Shown: positions 31,294 to 40,311, counted from the stretch's first letter. The stretch: DNA of 64,000 nt from DASSUC01 sp035649895 (GCA_035649895.1 DASRIS010000118.1:62001-126000), one strand, 5' to 3'. The notes: a model not told the origin generated them from the letters alone. Made by a program: numbers and translations.

Positions 31294-34200
31294 TCACTCC
31301 GCGTCGCCGCGTACGCCGCTGAGCACCTCGGCCAGCTCGTCGGGCTTGATGAGGACGTCGCGGGCCTTGGACCCCTCGGACGGGCCCACGATGCCCCGCG
31401 TCTCCATCAGGTCCATCAGCCGGCCGGCCTTGGCGAAGCCGACCCGCAGCTTGCGCTGGAGCATCGAGGTCGAGCCGAACTGCGAGGTGACCACCAGCTC
31501 GATCGCCTGCAACAGCAGCTCCATGTCCTCGCCGATGTCCTCGTCGACCTTCTTGCGGCTCTCCGCCGCGGCCGCCGTCACCTCCGGCCGGAACTCCGGC
31601 TCGCGCTGGTTGCGGCAGTACGCGACGACGTCGGCGATCTCCGCCTCGGTGACCCAGGCGCCCTGGATGCGGACCGGCTTGCTCGCGCCCATCGGCAGGA
31701 ACAGGCCGTCCCCGCGGCCGATCAGCTTCTCCGCCCCGGGCTGGTCCAGGATGACCCGCGAGTCGGCCAGCGACGAGGTGGCGAAGGCCAGCCGGGACGG
31801 CACGTTGGCCTTGATCAGGCCGGTCACCACGTCCACGCTGGGCCGCTGGGTGGCCAGCACCAGGTGGATGCCTGCCGCGCGGGCCAGCTGGGTGATCCGG
31901 ACGACCGCGTCCTCGACGTCGCGCGGGGCCACCATCATGAGGTCGGCCAGCTCGTCGACGATCACCAGCAGGTACGGGTACGGCGTGATCACGCGCTCGC
32001 TGCCCGGTGGCGGCTTGACCTGCCCGGCCCGGACCTTGCGGTTGAAGTCGTCGATGTGGCGCACCCCGTGCGCGGCGAGGTCGTCATAGCGCATGTCCAT
32101 CTCGCGGACGACCCAGTCGAGCGCGTCGGCGGCCTTCTTCGGGTTGGTGACGATCGGCGTGACCAGGTGCGGGACGCCTTCGTACCCGGTCAGCTCCACC
32201 CGCTTCGGGTCGATCAGCAGCAGCCGTACCTCGTCCGGTGTTGCCCTGGTCAGGATCGAGACCAGCAGCGTGTTCAGGCAGCTGGAGTTGTGGGTGGGGA
32301 TGCAGGCGCGGCTGGCCAGGTAGAGGTGGCTCGGGCTGTCGACCTCGATGCATCGAACGGGAACCGAGGGAACCGGACGCACGTCCACGATGAACCGCTT
32401 GGATGCCGTCGTACGGGTCGTCGTCACCTGGCGGGCCAGCTTCCGGCTGAGCCGGAAGACCTTGTCGGCGGGTGTGAAGTGGATGAGGTAGCAGGTGGAT
32501 CTGGACCCGTCCCGCTCGTTGACCCGCTTGGTCTGGAGCCTCGCCTGGTAGCCGAGTCCGATAACCAGCTCCAAGACATCGTTCGCCAGGTTCTCGCTCG
32601 TAGCCGCGAATGTGACGCCACCGCGCTTGGAGACCGTTCCATCTGTGTCGAGCAGGCCGGCGAGAAGTGCTCGACGCTGCTCCTCGGACGCCTCCAGGTA
32701 GATCCGCGGGACGTGCTTCTCACCGACCTCTCGGAACAACGCCCGCATGGTCCGGTAACGCGGCGGCGGCGGCGTGGGCGCCGCCAAAGCCACAGCTTCC
32801 CGGATACGCCGGTCGCGTTCGGGCCGGTTGGAGACCGTGTAGTGCATCCGGCTGGTCGGGTGCTTGGTCACGACGTAGCCGTCCCGACGGATCTCATCGA
32901 GAACTTCCCCATCGAGGCAGGTGAGCTGGGCATCCCCGGGGATGCCGCCGCCGAGCCACGCCCCAAACGTGTACGGAGCGATCGGGAGGTCCCGCTCGGG
33001 ATAGGCGAGCGGGCCGCTCACGGCGACTGCATGGTTGGTCCAGGCGGCGCCTTTTCCAGACACGCGTAGGGACGCGGCGATCTCCTCGGTGGTCACCGGC
33101 CGGTCATCAACGGTCCGCCGCCGGCTCGACCGACCCGGCGATCCGATCAGATCGTCTAACGCCGCGTAGAGGCGATGCCGGGAGTACGCGGGCACGGACC
33201 GCATGACATCGCGCCCGCCGCGCCGGTAGGTGGCCCCGCGGACGCTACCCAGCCGCGGGATCCCGCCGGCGATCCGGTACACCACGTTCCGGACCTGTGG
33301 CCCCGCATCGTCAACCAGTTCCGGCATCGTAGCCGGGCGACCCGGTTCGGCGAGCACCTGCGCCGACCGGGCGGCGACGAGCGCCACATCCTCTGCGGAC
33401 CAGTACGATCCGTCCCTCCATTGGTGTGTGCGTCGCGTCCGGCCGGCTCTGGTGCTGGTGCTGGTGGTGCGCCACTGATGCTGGGCATCCGCGACGATCA
33501 CCGTCCCGTCCGAGAACTCGACCTCGAAGCATGGTCGCCCGTACAGCACCGGCGTGGCGGCGACGATCGTGCACGGGCGGCCGCGTTCGTCGAAGACCCG
33601 CTCTCCGACCTCGAGGTCGCCCATGGTCTTCCAGCCAGTGGGCGTGGGGACCGGGGTGTCCAGCGCCAGGGCCTTGCCGGCACCGGTGGCACCGGCAATC
33701 AGGATGTGCGGCATGCGGGCCAGGTTCGCCACCACGTACCCGCCCTCGATGTCCTTGCCGAGACCGACGAGGAGCGGGTGGTGGTCGCTGGTGGCCGCCC
33801 GCGAGCGCAGCACGTCGCCGAGGGCGACGCTCTCCCGGTCGGTGTTGGGGATCTCCACGCCGACCGCGCTCTTGCCCGGGATCGGGCTGATGATGCGTAC
33901 GTCGGGCGACTTGACCGCGTAGGCGATGTTGCGGGAGAGCTGGGTGATCCGCTCGACCTTGACGCCGGGGCCCAGCTCCACCTCGTAGCGGGTGACCGTC
34001 GGCCCGCGGGCGAAGCCGGTGACCGCGGCGTCCACGTCGAACTGCTCGAAGACGCTCTGCAGTGCCCCGATCACCTCGTCGTTGGCGCGGCTGCGCGCCC
34101 GGGCCGGCTCGCCGGGGCGCAGCAGGTTGGCCGGGGGCAGCGTGTAGTCGCCGCCGAGGCCGGAGAGCACCAGCTGCTCCGCCCGGGTCGGTGGCGCCGT

Positions 34201-35178
34201 GTGCTCCGGTGGCTCGGCCAGGCGGCGGGGCACCCGGGCCGGCGGGCGGCGGGGCAGGACCACGGTGTCGTGCAGCACCGCCGCCTCGTCGCCGCCCTCC
34301 GGGCCGGCGTCCACCTCGTCGCCGCCGGCCTGGTCCCCCGGTGCCAGCGCGGCCTGGCGCCGCCGGGCCGGCCGCCGGCGCAGCGGGACCGGGCTCTCCT
34401 CGACCGCCGCCTCGGCCCCGGCGTCCGCCTCCGCCGCGGACGGTGGGCGGCCCAGCAGCAGGTCGCGCAGGTGGGCCAGCCGCTCGGGCACCCGGTTGAC
34501 CGGGGTGGCGGTCACCACGAGCAGCCCGAAGACCAGCAGCAAGATGAGCAGCGGCACGGCCACCCACTGGGTGACCAGGTAGTCCAGCCCGCCGCCGACC
34601 GCCCAGCCCAGCAGGCCGCCGGCGTGCTCGCGCTGGGTGATGTCGATCGGCCGCTGGGAGATCTCCAGCAGCCCGGCGCAGGCGGTCAGCAGCGCGCTCC
34701 ACCCCACCACCGCCCGACCGTGGTGGGCCGGGTCGCCCGGCTCCCGCAGCAGCCGGATGGCGCCGACCATGAGCAGCACCGGCAGCGCGGCGGCGATCGA
34801 CCCGAGGAACAGCCGTGTGGTCGTGGTCAGGCCCTCGCCCACCCGCCCGCCGGCCGAGAACCACACGGCGACAGCCAGCAGCAGCGCCAGCCCCAGCACC
34901 GCCAGGCCGGCGCCGTCGCGGCGGTGCTCCGGCTCGAGCTCCCGGGCGGTGGCGGCCTGCCGGCCGACGCCCCGCACCGCCCAGCCGACCGCGTGGGCCA
35001 GCCCCATCCACAGCCAGACCAGGCAGCGCCCGAGCAGCCCGAACAGGCTGAGGTTGGTGCGCCGGTAGGGCCGGTAGGGGCTGTAGCGCGGGCGGTAGGC
35101 GGCCTGGCGCGCGGCGCCCCGGCTGGACGACGTGGCACGGCGGGCCGTGCTGCCACGCCCTGCCGGTCGACCCGCCAT
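31294..35178 (-). CDS. ftsK: DNA translocase FtsK/SpoIIIE, interrupted by an intein in Walker A
   Basis: A 1294-residue precursor; without the intein it is 832 residues, normal for an actinobacterial FtsK. The N-terminus is basic, then hydrophobic helices lie at about 60-210, then an acidic Pro-rich linker (about 240-340), the alpha domain, and the RecA-like motor. Walker A is split: GATGAGK (496-502) is followed by the intein, and SSCLNTLL resumes at Ser965. Walker B (LLLIDPKRVEL) and the C-terminal gamma winged helix (MLQRKLRVGFAKAGRLMDLME...) are intact. It pumps chromosomal DNA at the septum. A working motor requires protein splicing. The ATG at 35178 is four bases from the DUF2784 stop. 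Confidence 0.95.
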   Translation of the reverse strand: MAGRPAGRGSTARRATSSSRGAARQAAYRPRYSPYRPYRRTNLSLFGLLGRCLVWLWMGLAHAVGWAVRGVGRQAATARELEPEHRRDGAGLAVLGLALLLAVAVWFSAGGRVGEGLTTTTRLFLGSIAAALPVLLMVGAIRLLREPGDPAHHGRAVVGWSALLTACAGLLEISQRPIDITQREHAGGLLGWAVGGGLDYLVTQWVAVPLLILLLVFGLLVVTATPVNRVPERLAHLRDLLLGRPPSAAEADAGAEAAVEESPVPLRRRPARRRQAALAPGDQAGGDEVDAGPEGGDEAAVLHDTVVLPRRPPARVPRRLAEPPEHTAPPTRAEQLVLSGLGGDYTLPPANLLRPGEPARARSRANDEVIGALQSVFEQFDVDAAVTGFARGPTVTRYEVELGPGVKVERITQLSRNIAYAVKSPDVRIISPIPGKSAVGVEIPNTDRESVALGDVLRSRAATSDHHPLLVGLGKDIEGGYVVANLARMPHILIAGATGAGKALALDTPVPTPTGWKTMGDLEVGERVFDERGRPCTIVAATPVLYGRPCFEVEFSDGTVIVADAQHQWRTTSTSTRAGRTRRTHQWRDGSYWSAEDVALVAARSAQVLAEPGRPATMPELVDDAGPQVRNVVYRIAGGIPRLGSVRGATYRRGGRDVMRSVPAYSRHRLYAALDDLIGSPGRSSRRRTVDDRPVTTEEIAASLRVSGKGAAWTNHAVAVSGPLAYPERDLPIAPYTFGAWLGGGIPGDAQLTCLDGEVLDEIRRDGYVVTKHPTSRMHYTVSNRPERDRRIREAVALAAPTPPPPRYRTMRALFREVGEKHVPRIYLEASEEQRRALLAGLLDTDGTVSKRGGVTFAATSENLANDVLELVIGLGYQARLQTKRVNERDGSRSTCYLIHFTPADKVFRLSRKLARQVTTTRTTASKRFIVDVRPVPSVPVRCIEVDSPSHLYLASRACIPTHNSSCLNTLLVSILTRATPDEVRLLLIDPKRVELTGYEGVPHLVTPIVTNPKKAADALDWVVREMDMRYDDLAAHGVRHIDDFNRKVRAGQVKPPPGSERVITPYPYLLVIVDELADLMMVAPRDVEDAVVRITQLARAAGIHLVLATQRPSVDVVTGLIKANVPSRLAFATSSLADSRVILDQPGAEKLIGRGDGLFLPMGASKPVRIQGAWVTEAEIADVVAYCRNQREPEFRPEVTAAAAESRKKVDEDIGEDMELLLQAIELVVTSQFGSTSMLQRKLRVGFAKAGRLMDLMETRGIVGPSEGSKARDVLIKPDELAEVLSGVRGDAE
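32287..33672 (-). other. intein in ftsK (462 residues, class 3-like, Ala1) with degenerate LAGLIDADG endonuclease
   Basis: In-frame insertion of 1386 bp between GATGAGK and SSCLN of FtsK. N-terminal block A is ALALDTPVPTPTGWKTMGDL, starting with Ala instead of Cys or Ser. Block B reads TVIVADAQHQWRT, with His and a following Trp; block F reads VRCIEVDSPSHLYLA, with Cys; block G ends CIPTHN before Ser. Ala1 together with W (block B), C (block F) and T before HN (block G) is the W-C-T combination of class 3 inteins, where the block F Cys is the first nucleophile. The homing endonuclease region has YTFGAWLGGGIPG (first motif, catalytic Asp replaced by Gly) and LLAGLLDTDGTVS (second motif, intact). 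Confidence 0.85.
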
Positions 35179-35181
35179 GCG

Positions 35182-35595
35182 TCACACGGTAGCGGCGCCC
35201 TGTGACGAACCCGCGCTTTTGCGCTCCGGTGTGCCGGCGCGTCGCCGGGCGCGCCAGCGCAGCACGAACCCGGCCCAGGAGACCGCGACCGTGGCGGCGG
35301 CCAGCGCCTGCAGCGCCGCGGTGTACTGCGCCGGGTAGAGGACGCCCTCGATGTACCGGTCGACGAAGCCCTGGGTCAGCCCGGACTCGCCGGCCCGCTG
35401 GCGGGACCAGTCCTCGGCCCAGGTCAGCGGGCAGATCGTAGGCATGCTGATGGCGACCAGCCCCCACGCCGCCGCGGCCAGGTGCGGCCAGATCGCCCGC
35501 GGCCAGCGCCAGGCGAGGAACCCGCCGAGCACCACGTACGCCAGGTAGGCGAAGTGCGTGACCAGCACCAGCGTGGTCAGCGCCCGGTAGCCCAT
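35182..35595 (-). CDS. DUF2784 family membrane protein
   Basis: A 137-residue protein with about four hydrophobic helices. It matches DUF2784: MGYRALTTLVLVTHFAYLAYVVLGGFLAWRW, a conserved PTICPLTWAEDWSRQRAG loop (the P-x-T-x-x-E-N/D region of the family), FVDRYIEGVLYP, then a last helix and a basic tail. Function is unknown. It lies four bases upstream of ftsK and is probably co-transcribed. Confidence 0.85.
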   Translation of the reverse strand: MGYRALTTLVLVTHFAYLAYVVLGGFLAWRWPRAIWPHLAAAAWGLVAISMPTICPLTWAEDWSRQRAGESGLTQGFVDRYIEGVLYPAQYTAALQALAAATVAVSWAGFVLRWRARRRAGTPERKSAGSSQGAATV

Positions 35596-35687
35596 GCCTC
35601 GAGGCTACCGGGCTGGTGTCCACTGGAGCCGGCTGTCACTCAGCTGAAGGTGATGCCCCAGCAGCCGCGTCTGCTACCGGCCTGGAC

Positions 35688-36233
35688 CTAGAGGCCGGGA
35701 AGGGTGTCCGGCACGTCGTACACCGGCCAGCCGTCGTCGCCCTGCCGGACCGTCGGGTGCAGCCGGTGCGGCTCCCGCCGGCCCAGCTCGCGCAGGTGCC
35801 CGACGGCCACGCCGCGCATGGTCAGGGCGTCGGCGACCAGCATCCGGTGGCAGTGCCACCACAGGGTCTCTGCGCACATCACCGCCGGCCGGTCGGTGCC
35901 GACCCGAGCGGCAAGAGCTTCAGCAGCGGTACGGAACACCGGCGTGTCCATGTGGTCCGCGTACCCGGCGAGGGCCTCGTCGCGCAGCGCGGTGTGCCGG
36001 GAGCCGGGCACCCGGGACCGGCGCCCGCCCAGCTCCTCGCCCTGCCACTCGTACCCGATGCCGGCCTCGGCCAGGGCGGCCGCGAGCGCCCGCCGGTTGA
36101 ACTGGGGGTGGTGCCGCGACCCCGGGTAGCGCCGGACGTCCACCAGCACGGTGGCGCCCGCCTCGCGCAGGACCTCCAGGAACGCCCCGGTCGCCCGGGC
36201 CCCGTGGCCGATGGTGAGCACCGCCGAGGGCAC
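35688..36233 (-). CDS. DUF488 family protein
   Basis: A 181-residue protein matching DUF488: LTIGHGARATGAFLEVLREAGATVLVDVRRYPGSRHHPQFNR at the start, GIGYEWQGEELGGRR in the middle, and VMCAETLWWHCHRMLVADAL toward the C-terminus (the conserved C-x-E-x-x-x-x-C-H-R motif). Its biochemical function is not established; the conserved Cys and His residues suggest metal or thiol chemistry. The gene starts 17 bases after the rnj stop. GTG start. Confidence 0.87.
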   Translation of the reverse strand: MPSAVLTIGHGARATGAFLEVLREAGATVLVDVRRYPGSRHHPQFNRRALAAALAEAGIGYEWQGEELGGRRSRVPGSRHTALRDEALAGYADHMDTPVFRTAAEALAARVGTDRPAVMCAETLWWHCHRMLVADALTMRGVAVGHLRELGRREPHRLHPTVRQGDDGWPVYDVPDTLPGL

Positions 36234-36240
36234 CCGCCAG

Positions 36241-36258
36241 TCACACCTCTCACACCTC
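36241..36258. repeat. 9-bp tandem duplication spanning the rnj stop codon
   Basis: TCACACCTC occurs twice without gap. On the minus strand each copy reads GAGGTGTGA, so the last codons and the TGA of rnj are duplicated. Confidence 0.85.
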
Positions 36259-37938
36259 GACGACGAACGGGACGATCATGGGCCGGCGCCGGTACGCCTC
36301 GTTGACCCAGCGCCCGACAGTCCTGCGCACGATCTGCTGGAGCTGGTGCGGGTCGGTGATGCCCTCCTCGGCGGCCCGGTCGAGGGCCTCCGTGATGAGC
36401 GGCACCACCGGCTGGAAGGCGGCCGGGTCCTCGGAGAACCCCTTGGCCGACACGGTCGGGCCGCCGACCACCTTGCCGGTCACCGAGTCAACGACCACTG
36501 TGGTCGCGATGAAGCCGCCGTCGCCCAGCATCCGCCGCTCGGTCAGCAGGCTCTCCCCCACGTCACCCACGGCGAGCCCGTCCACGTAGACGTACCTGGA
36601 CCTGACGTGGCCGGCCCTGCGGGCGCGGCCGTCGACGAGGTCGACCACGTCGCCGTCCTCACAGAGCACCACCCGGCTCTGGTCCACGCCGGACTGGACC
36701 GCCAGCCGGGCGTGCGCGCGCAGGTGCCGCCACTCCCCGTGCACCGGCATGAAGTTGCTCGGCCGTACGACGTTGAGCAGGTAGAGCAGCTCGCCGGCGG
36801 GCGAGTGACCGGAGACGTGCACCTGGGCGACGTCCTTGTGGATGACCACGGCGCCGGCCCGGGAGAGCTGGTTGATGACCCGGTAGACCGCGGTCTCGTT
36901 GCCCGGCACCAGGGAGCTGGCCAGCACCACAGTGTCGCCGGACTCCACGGTCACGTGCCGGTGGTCGCCGGTTGCCATCCGCCCGAGCGCGCTCATCGGC
37001 TCGCCCTGCGAGCCGGTGGACATCAGCACGATCTCGCGGGCCGGCAGGGACATCGCCTCGTCGATGCCGACCATCAGGCCGCCCGGGATCCGCAGCAGGC
37101 CGAGGTCCCGGGCGATGCCCATGTTGCGCACCATCGACCGCCCGATGAACACCACCTTGCGCCCGTGCTCGGCGGCCGAGTCCAGCACCTGCTGCACCCG
37201 GTGCACGTGCGAGGCGAACGAGGCGACGATGATGCGCCCCTGCGCACTGCGGAAGATCGAGTCCAGCACCGGCCCGATCTCCCGCTCCGGCGTGACGAAA
37301 CCGGGGATCTCGGCGTTGGTCGAGTCGGACAGGAGCAGGTCCACACCCTGCGCGCCCAGCCGCGCGAAGCCGGCCAGGTCGGTCAGGCGCCCGTCCAGCG
37401 GCAGCTGGTCCATCTTGAAGTCGCCGGTATGCAGCACCAGTCCCGCCGGGGTGCGGATGGCCACCGCGAGCGCGTCCGGGATCGAGTGGTTGACCGCGAA
37501 GAACTCGCACTCGAACGGGCCCAGCCGCTCGGTGCGCCCCTCCTGGACGGTCAGCGAGACGGGCTCGATGCGCCGCTCGGCCAGCTTGGCCTCGGTCAGC
37601 GCCAGCGTGAACTGGGACCCGACGAGGGGGATGTCGTTGCGGTGCGCGAGCAGGTAGGGCACGGCGCCGATGTGGTCCTCGTGGCCGTGCGTGAGCACCA
37701 TCGCCACGACGTCGCCCAGCCGGTCCAGGATCGGGGCGAAGTCGGGCAGGATCAGGTCGACCCCCGGCTGGTCCACGTCGGGGAAGAGCACCCCGCAGTC
37801 GACGATCAGCAGCTTGCCGTCGTACTCGAAGACGGTCATGTTGCGGCCGATCGCGCCGAGGCCGCCCAGCGGGAGCACGCGCAGGCCGCCTGCTGGCAGC
37901 GGCCCGGGCGGGTCGAGGTCTGGATGTGCCTGGCTCAC
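36250..37938 (-). CDS. rnj: ribonuclease J
   Basis: A 562-residue beta-CASP metallo-beta-lactamase RNase. The metal motif is VLTHGHEDHIGA (H84, H86, D88, H89), with further His in FFAVNHSIPDA and LHTGDFK, and the beta-CASP motifs SDSTNAEIPG, HVHRVQQV and HVSGHSPAGEL. It acts in 5'-to-3' exonucleolytic and endonucleolytic RNA processing and rRNA maturation. The rnj-dapA-thyX order matches mycobacteria. It is 16 bases from the dapA stop and likely co-transcribed with dapA. Confidence 0.96.
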   Translation of the reverse strand: MSQAHPDLDPPGPLPAGGLRVLPLGGLGAIGRNMTVFEYDGKLLIVDCGVLFPDVDQPGVDLILPDFAPILDRLGDVVAMVLTHGHEDHIGAVPYLLAHRNDIPLVGSQFTLALTEAKLAERRIEPVSLTVQEGRTERLGPFECEFFAVNHSIPDALAVAIRTPAGLVLHTGDFKMDQLPLDGRLTDLAGFARLGAQGVDLLLSDSTNAEIPGFVTPEREIGPVLDSIFRSAQGRIIVASFASHVHRVQQVLDSAAEHGRKVVFIGRSMVRNMGIARDLGLLRIPGGLMVGIDEAMSLPAREIVLMSTGSQGEPMSALGRMATGDHRHVTVESGDTVVLASSLVPGNETAVYRVINQLSRAGAVVIHKDVAQVHVSGHSPAGELLYLLNVVRPSNFMPVHGEWRHLRAHARLAVQSGVDQSRVVLCEDGDVVDLVDGRARRAGHVRSRYVYVDGLAVGDVGESLLTERRMLGDGGFIATTVVVDSVTGKVVGGPTVSAKGFSEDPAAFQPVVPLITEALDRAAEEGITDPHQLQQIVRRTVGRWVNEAYRRRPMIVPFVVEV

Positions 37939-37954
37939 GGGCCGGTCCTCCTGC

Positions 37955-38851
37955 TCACAGCGTCAGGCCCGCCTCGGCGCAGTCCGCCCGTAGCTGGGCG
38001 AGCTGGCTCTCGGTCGCGTCGACCAGCGGCGAGCGCACCGGCCCGGCGGGCAGGCCCAAGGCGGCCAGCGCGGCCTTGGTGAGGATCACGCCCTGGGTCC
38101 GGAAGAACCCGGTGTACGCCGGCAGCGTCGCGTGGTGCAGCCGCAGCGCCTCGGCCACGTCGCCCCGCTCGAAGGCCTCGATCATCGCCTTGGTGGGCCG
38201 GCCGAACAGGTGCGTCGGCACCCCGACCACGCCGACCGCGCCGACGGCCAGCAGCGGCAGCGTGTTCTTGTCGTCGCCGGAGTAGAACGCCAGATCGGTG
38301 CGGCTGGTCGCCCACGACGTCTCGGCGATGTCGCCCTTGGCGTCCTTGACCGCGACGATGCGCTCGTGCTCGGCGACGCGGACCAGGGTCTCGGTCTCGA
38401 TCGCGGTGCCGGTGCGGGCCGGGATGTCGTAGAGCATCAGGGGCAGGCCGCTCGCGTCAGCGACCGCGGTGAAGTGCCGCACCAGCCCAGCCTGCGGCGG
38501 CTTGTTGTAGTACGGGGTGACGACCAGCGCGCCGTGCGCCCCGGCCTTCTCGGCGGCGTGCGCCAGCTCGATGGTGTGGTGCGTGTCGGACGTGCCAACG
38601 CCGGCGATGACCCGGGCCCGGTCGCCGACGGCCTCGATGACCGCCCGCAGCACCGTCTCCTTCTCAGCGTCGGTGGTGGTCGCCGACTCGCCGGTGGTGC
38701 CGTTGACCACCAGGGCGTCGTTGCCCTGCTCGTCGACGAGGTAGGCCGCGAGCCGGGCGGCGCCGTCGGCGTCGAGCGACCCGTCGGCGTGGAACGGGGT
38801 GACCATGGCGGTGACGAGGCGCCCGAACGGGCGGTTACGGTCGATCGTCAT
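37955..38851 (-). CDS. dapA: 4-hydroxy-tetrahydrodipicolinate synthase
   Basis: A 298-residue TIM-barrel aldolase of lysine and diaminopimelate synthesis. VNGTTGESATTT is the substrate-binding motif, VVTPYYNKPPQAG carries the catalytic Tyr, and IVAVKDAKGD carries the Schiff-base Lys for pyruvate. The ATG at 38851 lies six bases after TACCGT, a leaderless-type -10. It condenses aspartate semialdehyde with pyruvate. DapB, the next enzyme in the pathway, is encoded about 8 kb to the right on the same strand. Confidence 0.96.
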   Translation of the reverse strand: MTIDRNRPFGRLVTAMVTPFHADGSLDADGAARLAAYLVDEQGNDALVVNGTTGESATTTDAEKETVLRAVIEAVGDRARVIAGVGTSDTHHTIELAHAAEKAGAHGALVVTPYYNKPPQAGLVRHFTAVADASGLPLMLYDIPARTGTAIETETLVRVAEHERIVAVKDAKGDIAETSWATSRTDLAFYSGDDKNTLPLLAVGAVGVVGVPTHLFGRPTKAMIEAFERGDVAEALRLHHATLPAYTGFFRTQGVILTKAALAALGLPAGPVRSPLVDATESQLAQLRADCAEAGLTL

Positions 38852-38857
38852 AGATCC

Positions 38858-38863
38858 ACGGTA
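38858..38863 (-). promoter_or_regulatory. possible leaderless-type -10 element of dapA
   Basis: TACCGT on the minus strand, six bases before the dapA ATG. No ribosome binding site is visible. Confidence 0.4.
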
Positions 38864-38877
38864 TCGGACGAGGTCAC

Positions 38878-39630
38878 TTAGGACTCCCAGGTGTAAGGAC
38901 TTGCGGCGATCTCGGTGCCGTCGGGCAGCGCCGAGATGGTGAGGTCGGCGAAGACGTTGAGCGCGACCCGCTGTAGCTGGCGCAGGCACTCGACGGCCAG
39001 CGCGCGGATCTCGACGTCTGCGTGCTCGGTGGCGCGCATCGCGATGAAGTGCCGCCAGGCGCGGTAGTTGCCGGTCACCACGATGCGGGTCTCGGTGGCG
39101 TTGGGCAGCACCGCCCGGGCCGCCTGACGCGCCTGCTTGCGGCGCAGGGTGGCGCTGGGCACGTCGGCGAACCGGCGCTCCAGGCCCGCCAGCAGCTCGG
39201 TGTAGGCCCGCACGCTCGCCTCGGTCGCCTCGACGAACGCCTTGTGCAGCTCCGGGTCGGCGGCGATGACCTCCGGCTCGACCATCGCCGCGTCGCGCTC
39301 GGGCACGTAGCGCTGGGAGAGCTGCGAGTAGGAGAAGTGCCGGTGCCGGACCAGCTCGTGGGTGAGCGAGCGGGAGATCCCGGTCAGGTAGAAGGTCGCC
39401 GACCCGTGCTCGAGCACGGACAGGTGCCCGACCTCCAGGATGTGTCGCAGGTAGCCGGCGTTGGTGGCGGTGGCCGGGTTGGGCTTGCTCCAGGACTGGT
39501 AGCAGGCGCGCCCGGCGAACTCCGCGAGCGCCTGGCCGCCCTCGGCGTCCGTCTCCCACGGGATGTCGTCGGGCACGTCAAAGTGCGTCCAGGCGATGAG
39601 CCGCACCTGCATCGGGACGATGTCGGGCAT
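38878..39630 (-). CDS. thyX: flavin-dependent thymidylate synthase ThyX
   Basis: A 250-residue FAD-dependent enzyme that methylates dUMP to dTMP using methylenetetrahydrofolate. The ThyX motif R-H-R-x7-S is at 95-105 (RHRHFSYSQLS) followed by QRY. LEVGHLSVLEHGSATFYLTGISR and a conserved C-terminal NYRAWRHFIAMRATEHAD are present. It starts 27 bases upstream of the dapA region and has its own TAGGGT element six bases before the ATG at 39630. Confidence 0.96.
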   Translation of the reverse strand: MPDIVPMQVRLIAWTHFDVPDDIPWETDAEGGQALAEFAGRACYQSWSKPNPATATNAGYLRHILEVGHLSVLEHGSATFYLTGISRSLTHELVRHRHFSYSQLSQRYVPERDAAMVEPEVIAADPELHKAFVEATEASVRAYTELLAGLERRFADVPSATLRRKQARQAARAVLPNATETRIVVTGNYRAWRHFIAMRATEHADVEIRALAVECLRQLQRVALNVFADLTISALPDGTEIAASPYTWES

Positions 39631-39636
39631 GAGCGC

Positions 39637-39642
39637 ACCCTA
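39637..39642 (-). promoter_or_regulatory. leaderless-type -10 element of thyX
   Basis: TAGGGT on the minus strand, six bases before the ATG at 39630; no Shine-Dalgarno sequence lies between. Confidence 0.55.
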
Positions 39643-39757
39643 GCCGCCCGGTACGACATCGCCGTGCGCGGCAGGCCGGTCGGCCGACCGACCAGTTCAG
39701 GCGCCGCCGCCAGTGACGCCTCAGGACGGCATCACGACAGTTGACTGACGGCAGAAG

Positions 39758-39776
39758 TGATGTCATCATGACGTCA
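39758..39776 (+). promoter_or_regulatory. paired palindromes overlapping the start of the HicB-like gene
   Basis: TGATGTCA (39758-39765) and the perfect palindrome TGACGTCA (39769-39776) are spaced 11 bp centre to centre and the second overlaps the first base of the ATG. TTGACT at 39741-39746 is a plausible -35. Half-sites one helical turn apart fit cooperative binding by a ribbon-helix-helix protein, perhaps the gene's own product. Confidence 0.45.
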
Positions 39777-40258
39777 TGGATCTGACGCCGTACCTCGAAA
39801 GCCTTCGCCGCGATCTTGCGGCGGCTGCCGCGCCCGGCGGCCCGGAGATCGCGAAGGCGGCCGAGCTGCTCGCCGGCTCGCTGGACGCGTCAGTCCGGCT
39901 GAGCCTCATGGAGGCGCTCGCCGACGCGGCGGCGGAGGTGACCACAAAGCTGGGCACGGCCAGCGTCGAAGTGCGGCTGCGCGGTCGCGAGGCCGACCTG
40001 GTGGTAACCGAGGTCAGGCCGGCCGCTGCCGCCCCGCCACCGCCCACCGCAGCCGACTCCGGAGAGCTGGCCCGGATCACCCTGCGCCTGCCCGAGTCGC
40101 TCAAGGAGGCGGTCGAGCGGGCCGCCGCCGGCGAGGGCATCTCGGTCAACTCCTGGCTGGTGCGCGCGATCGCCGCAGCCGCCATGCCCGGCAGCCACCT
40201 GCCCCCACCCGCCGGCCGCGCGTTCGGGCGCCGCGTCACCGGCTTCGCCCAGGCCTGA
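39776..40258 (+). CDS. HicB-like/Arc-type ribbon-helix-helix protein
   Basis: A 160-residue protein. The N-terminal half is helical (MDLTPYLESLRRDLAAAA...), with a middle strand region (ASVEVRLRGREADLVVTEV) and a C-terminal ribbon-helix-helix (ARITLRLPESLKEAVERAAAGEGISVNSWLVRAIAAA) of the type annotated as HicB-family antitoxin. No HicA-like toxin is adjacent. Instead a DUF4097 gene follows after 53 bases, so the protein may simply be an autoregulator of that pair. Confidence 0.75.
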   Translation: MDLTPYLESLRRDLAAAAAPGGPEIAKAAELLAGSLDASVRLSLMEALADAAAEVTTKLGTASVEVRLRGREADLVVTEVRPAAAAPPPPTAADSGELARITLRLPESLKEAVERAAAGEGISVNSWLVRAIAAAAMPGSHLPPPAGRAFGRRVTGFAQA

Positions 40259-40311
40259 CCCGCACCATCACCCCGCTGCCGCGGGCTTTCGCACCACTAT
40301 GGAGGTTTACC

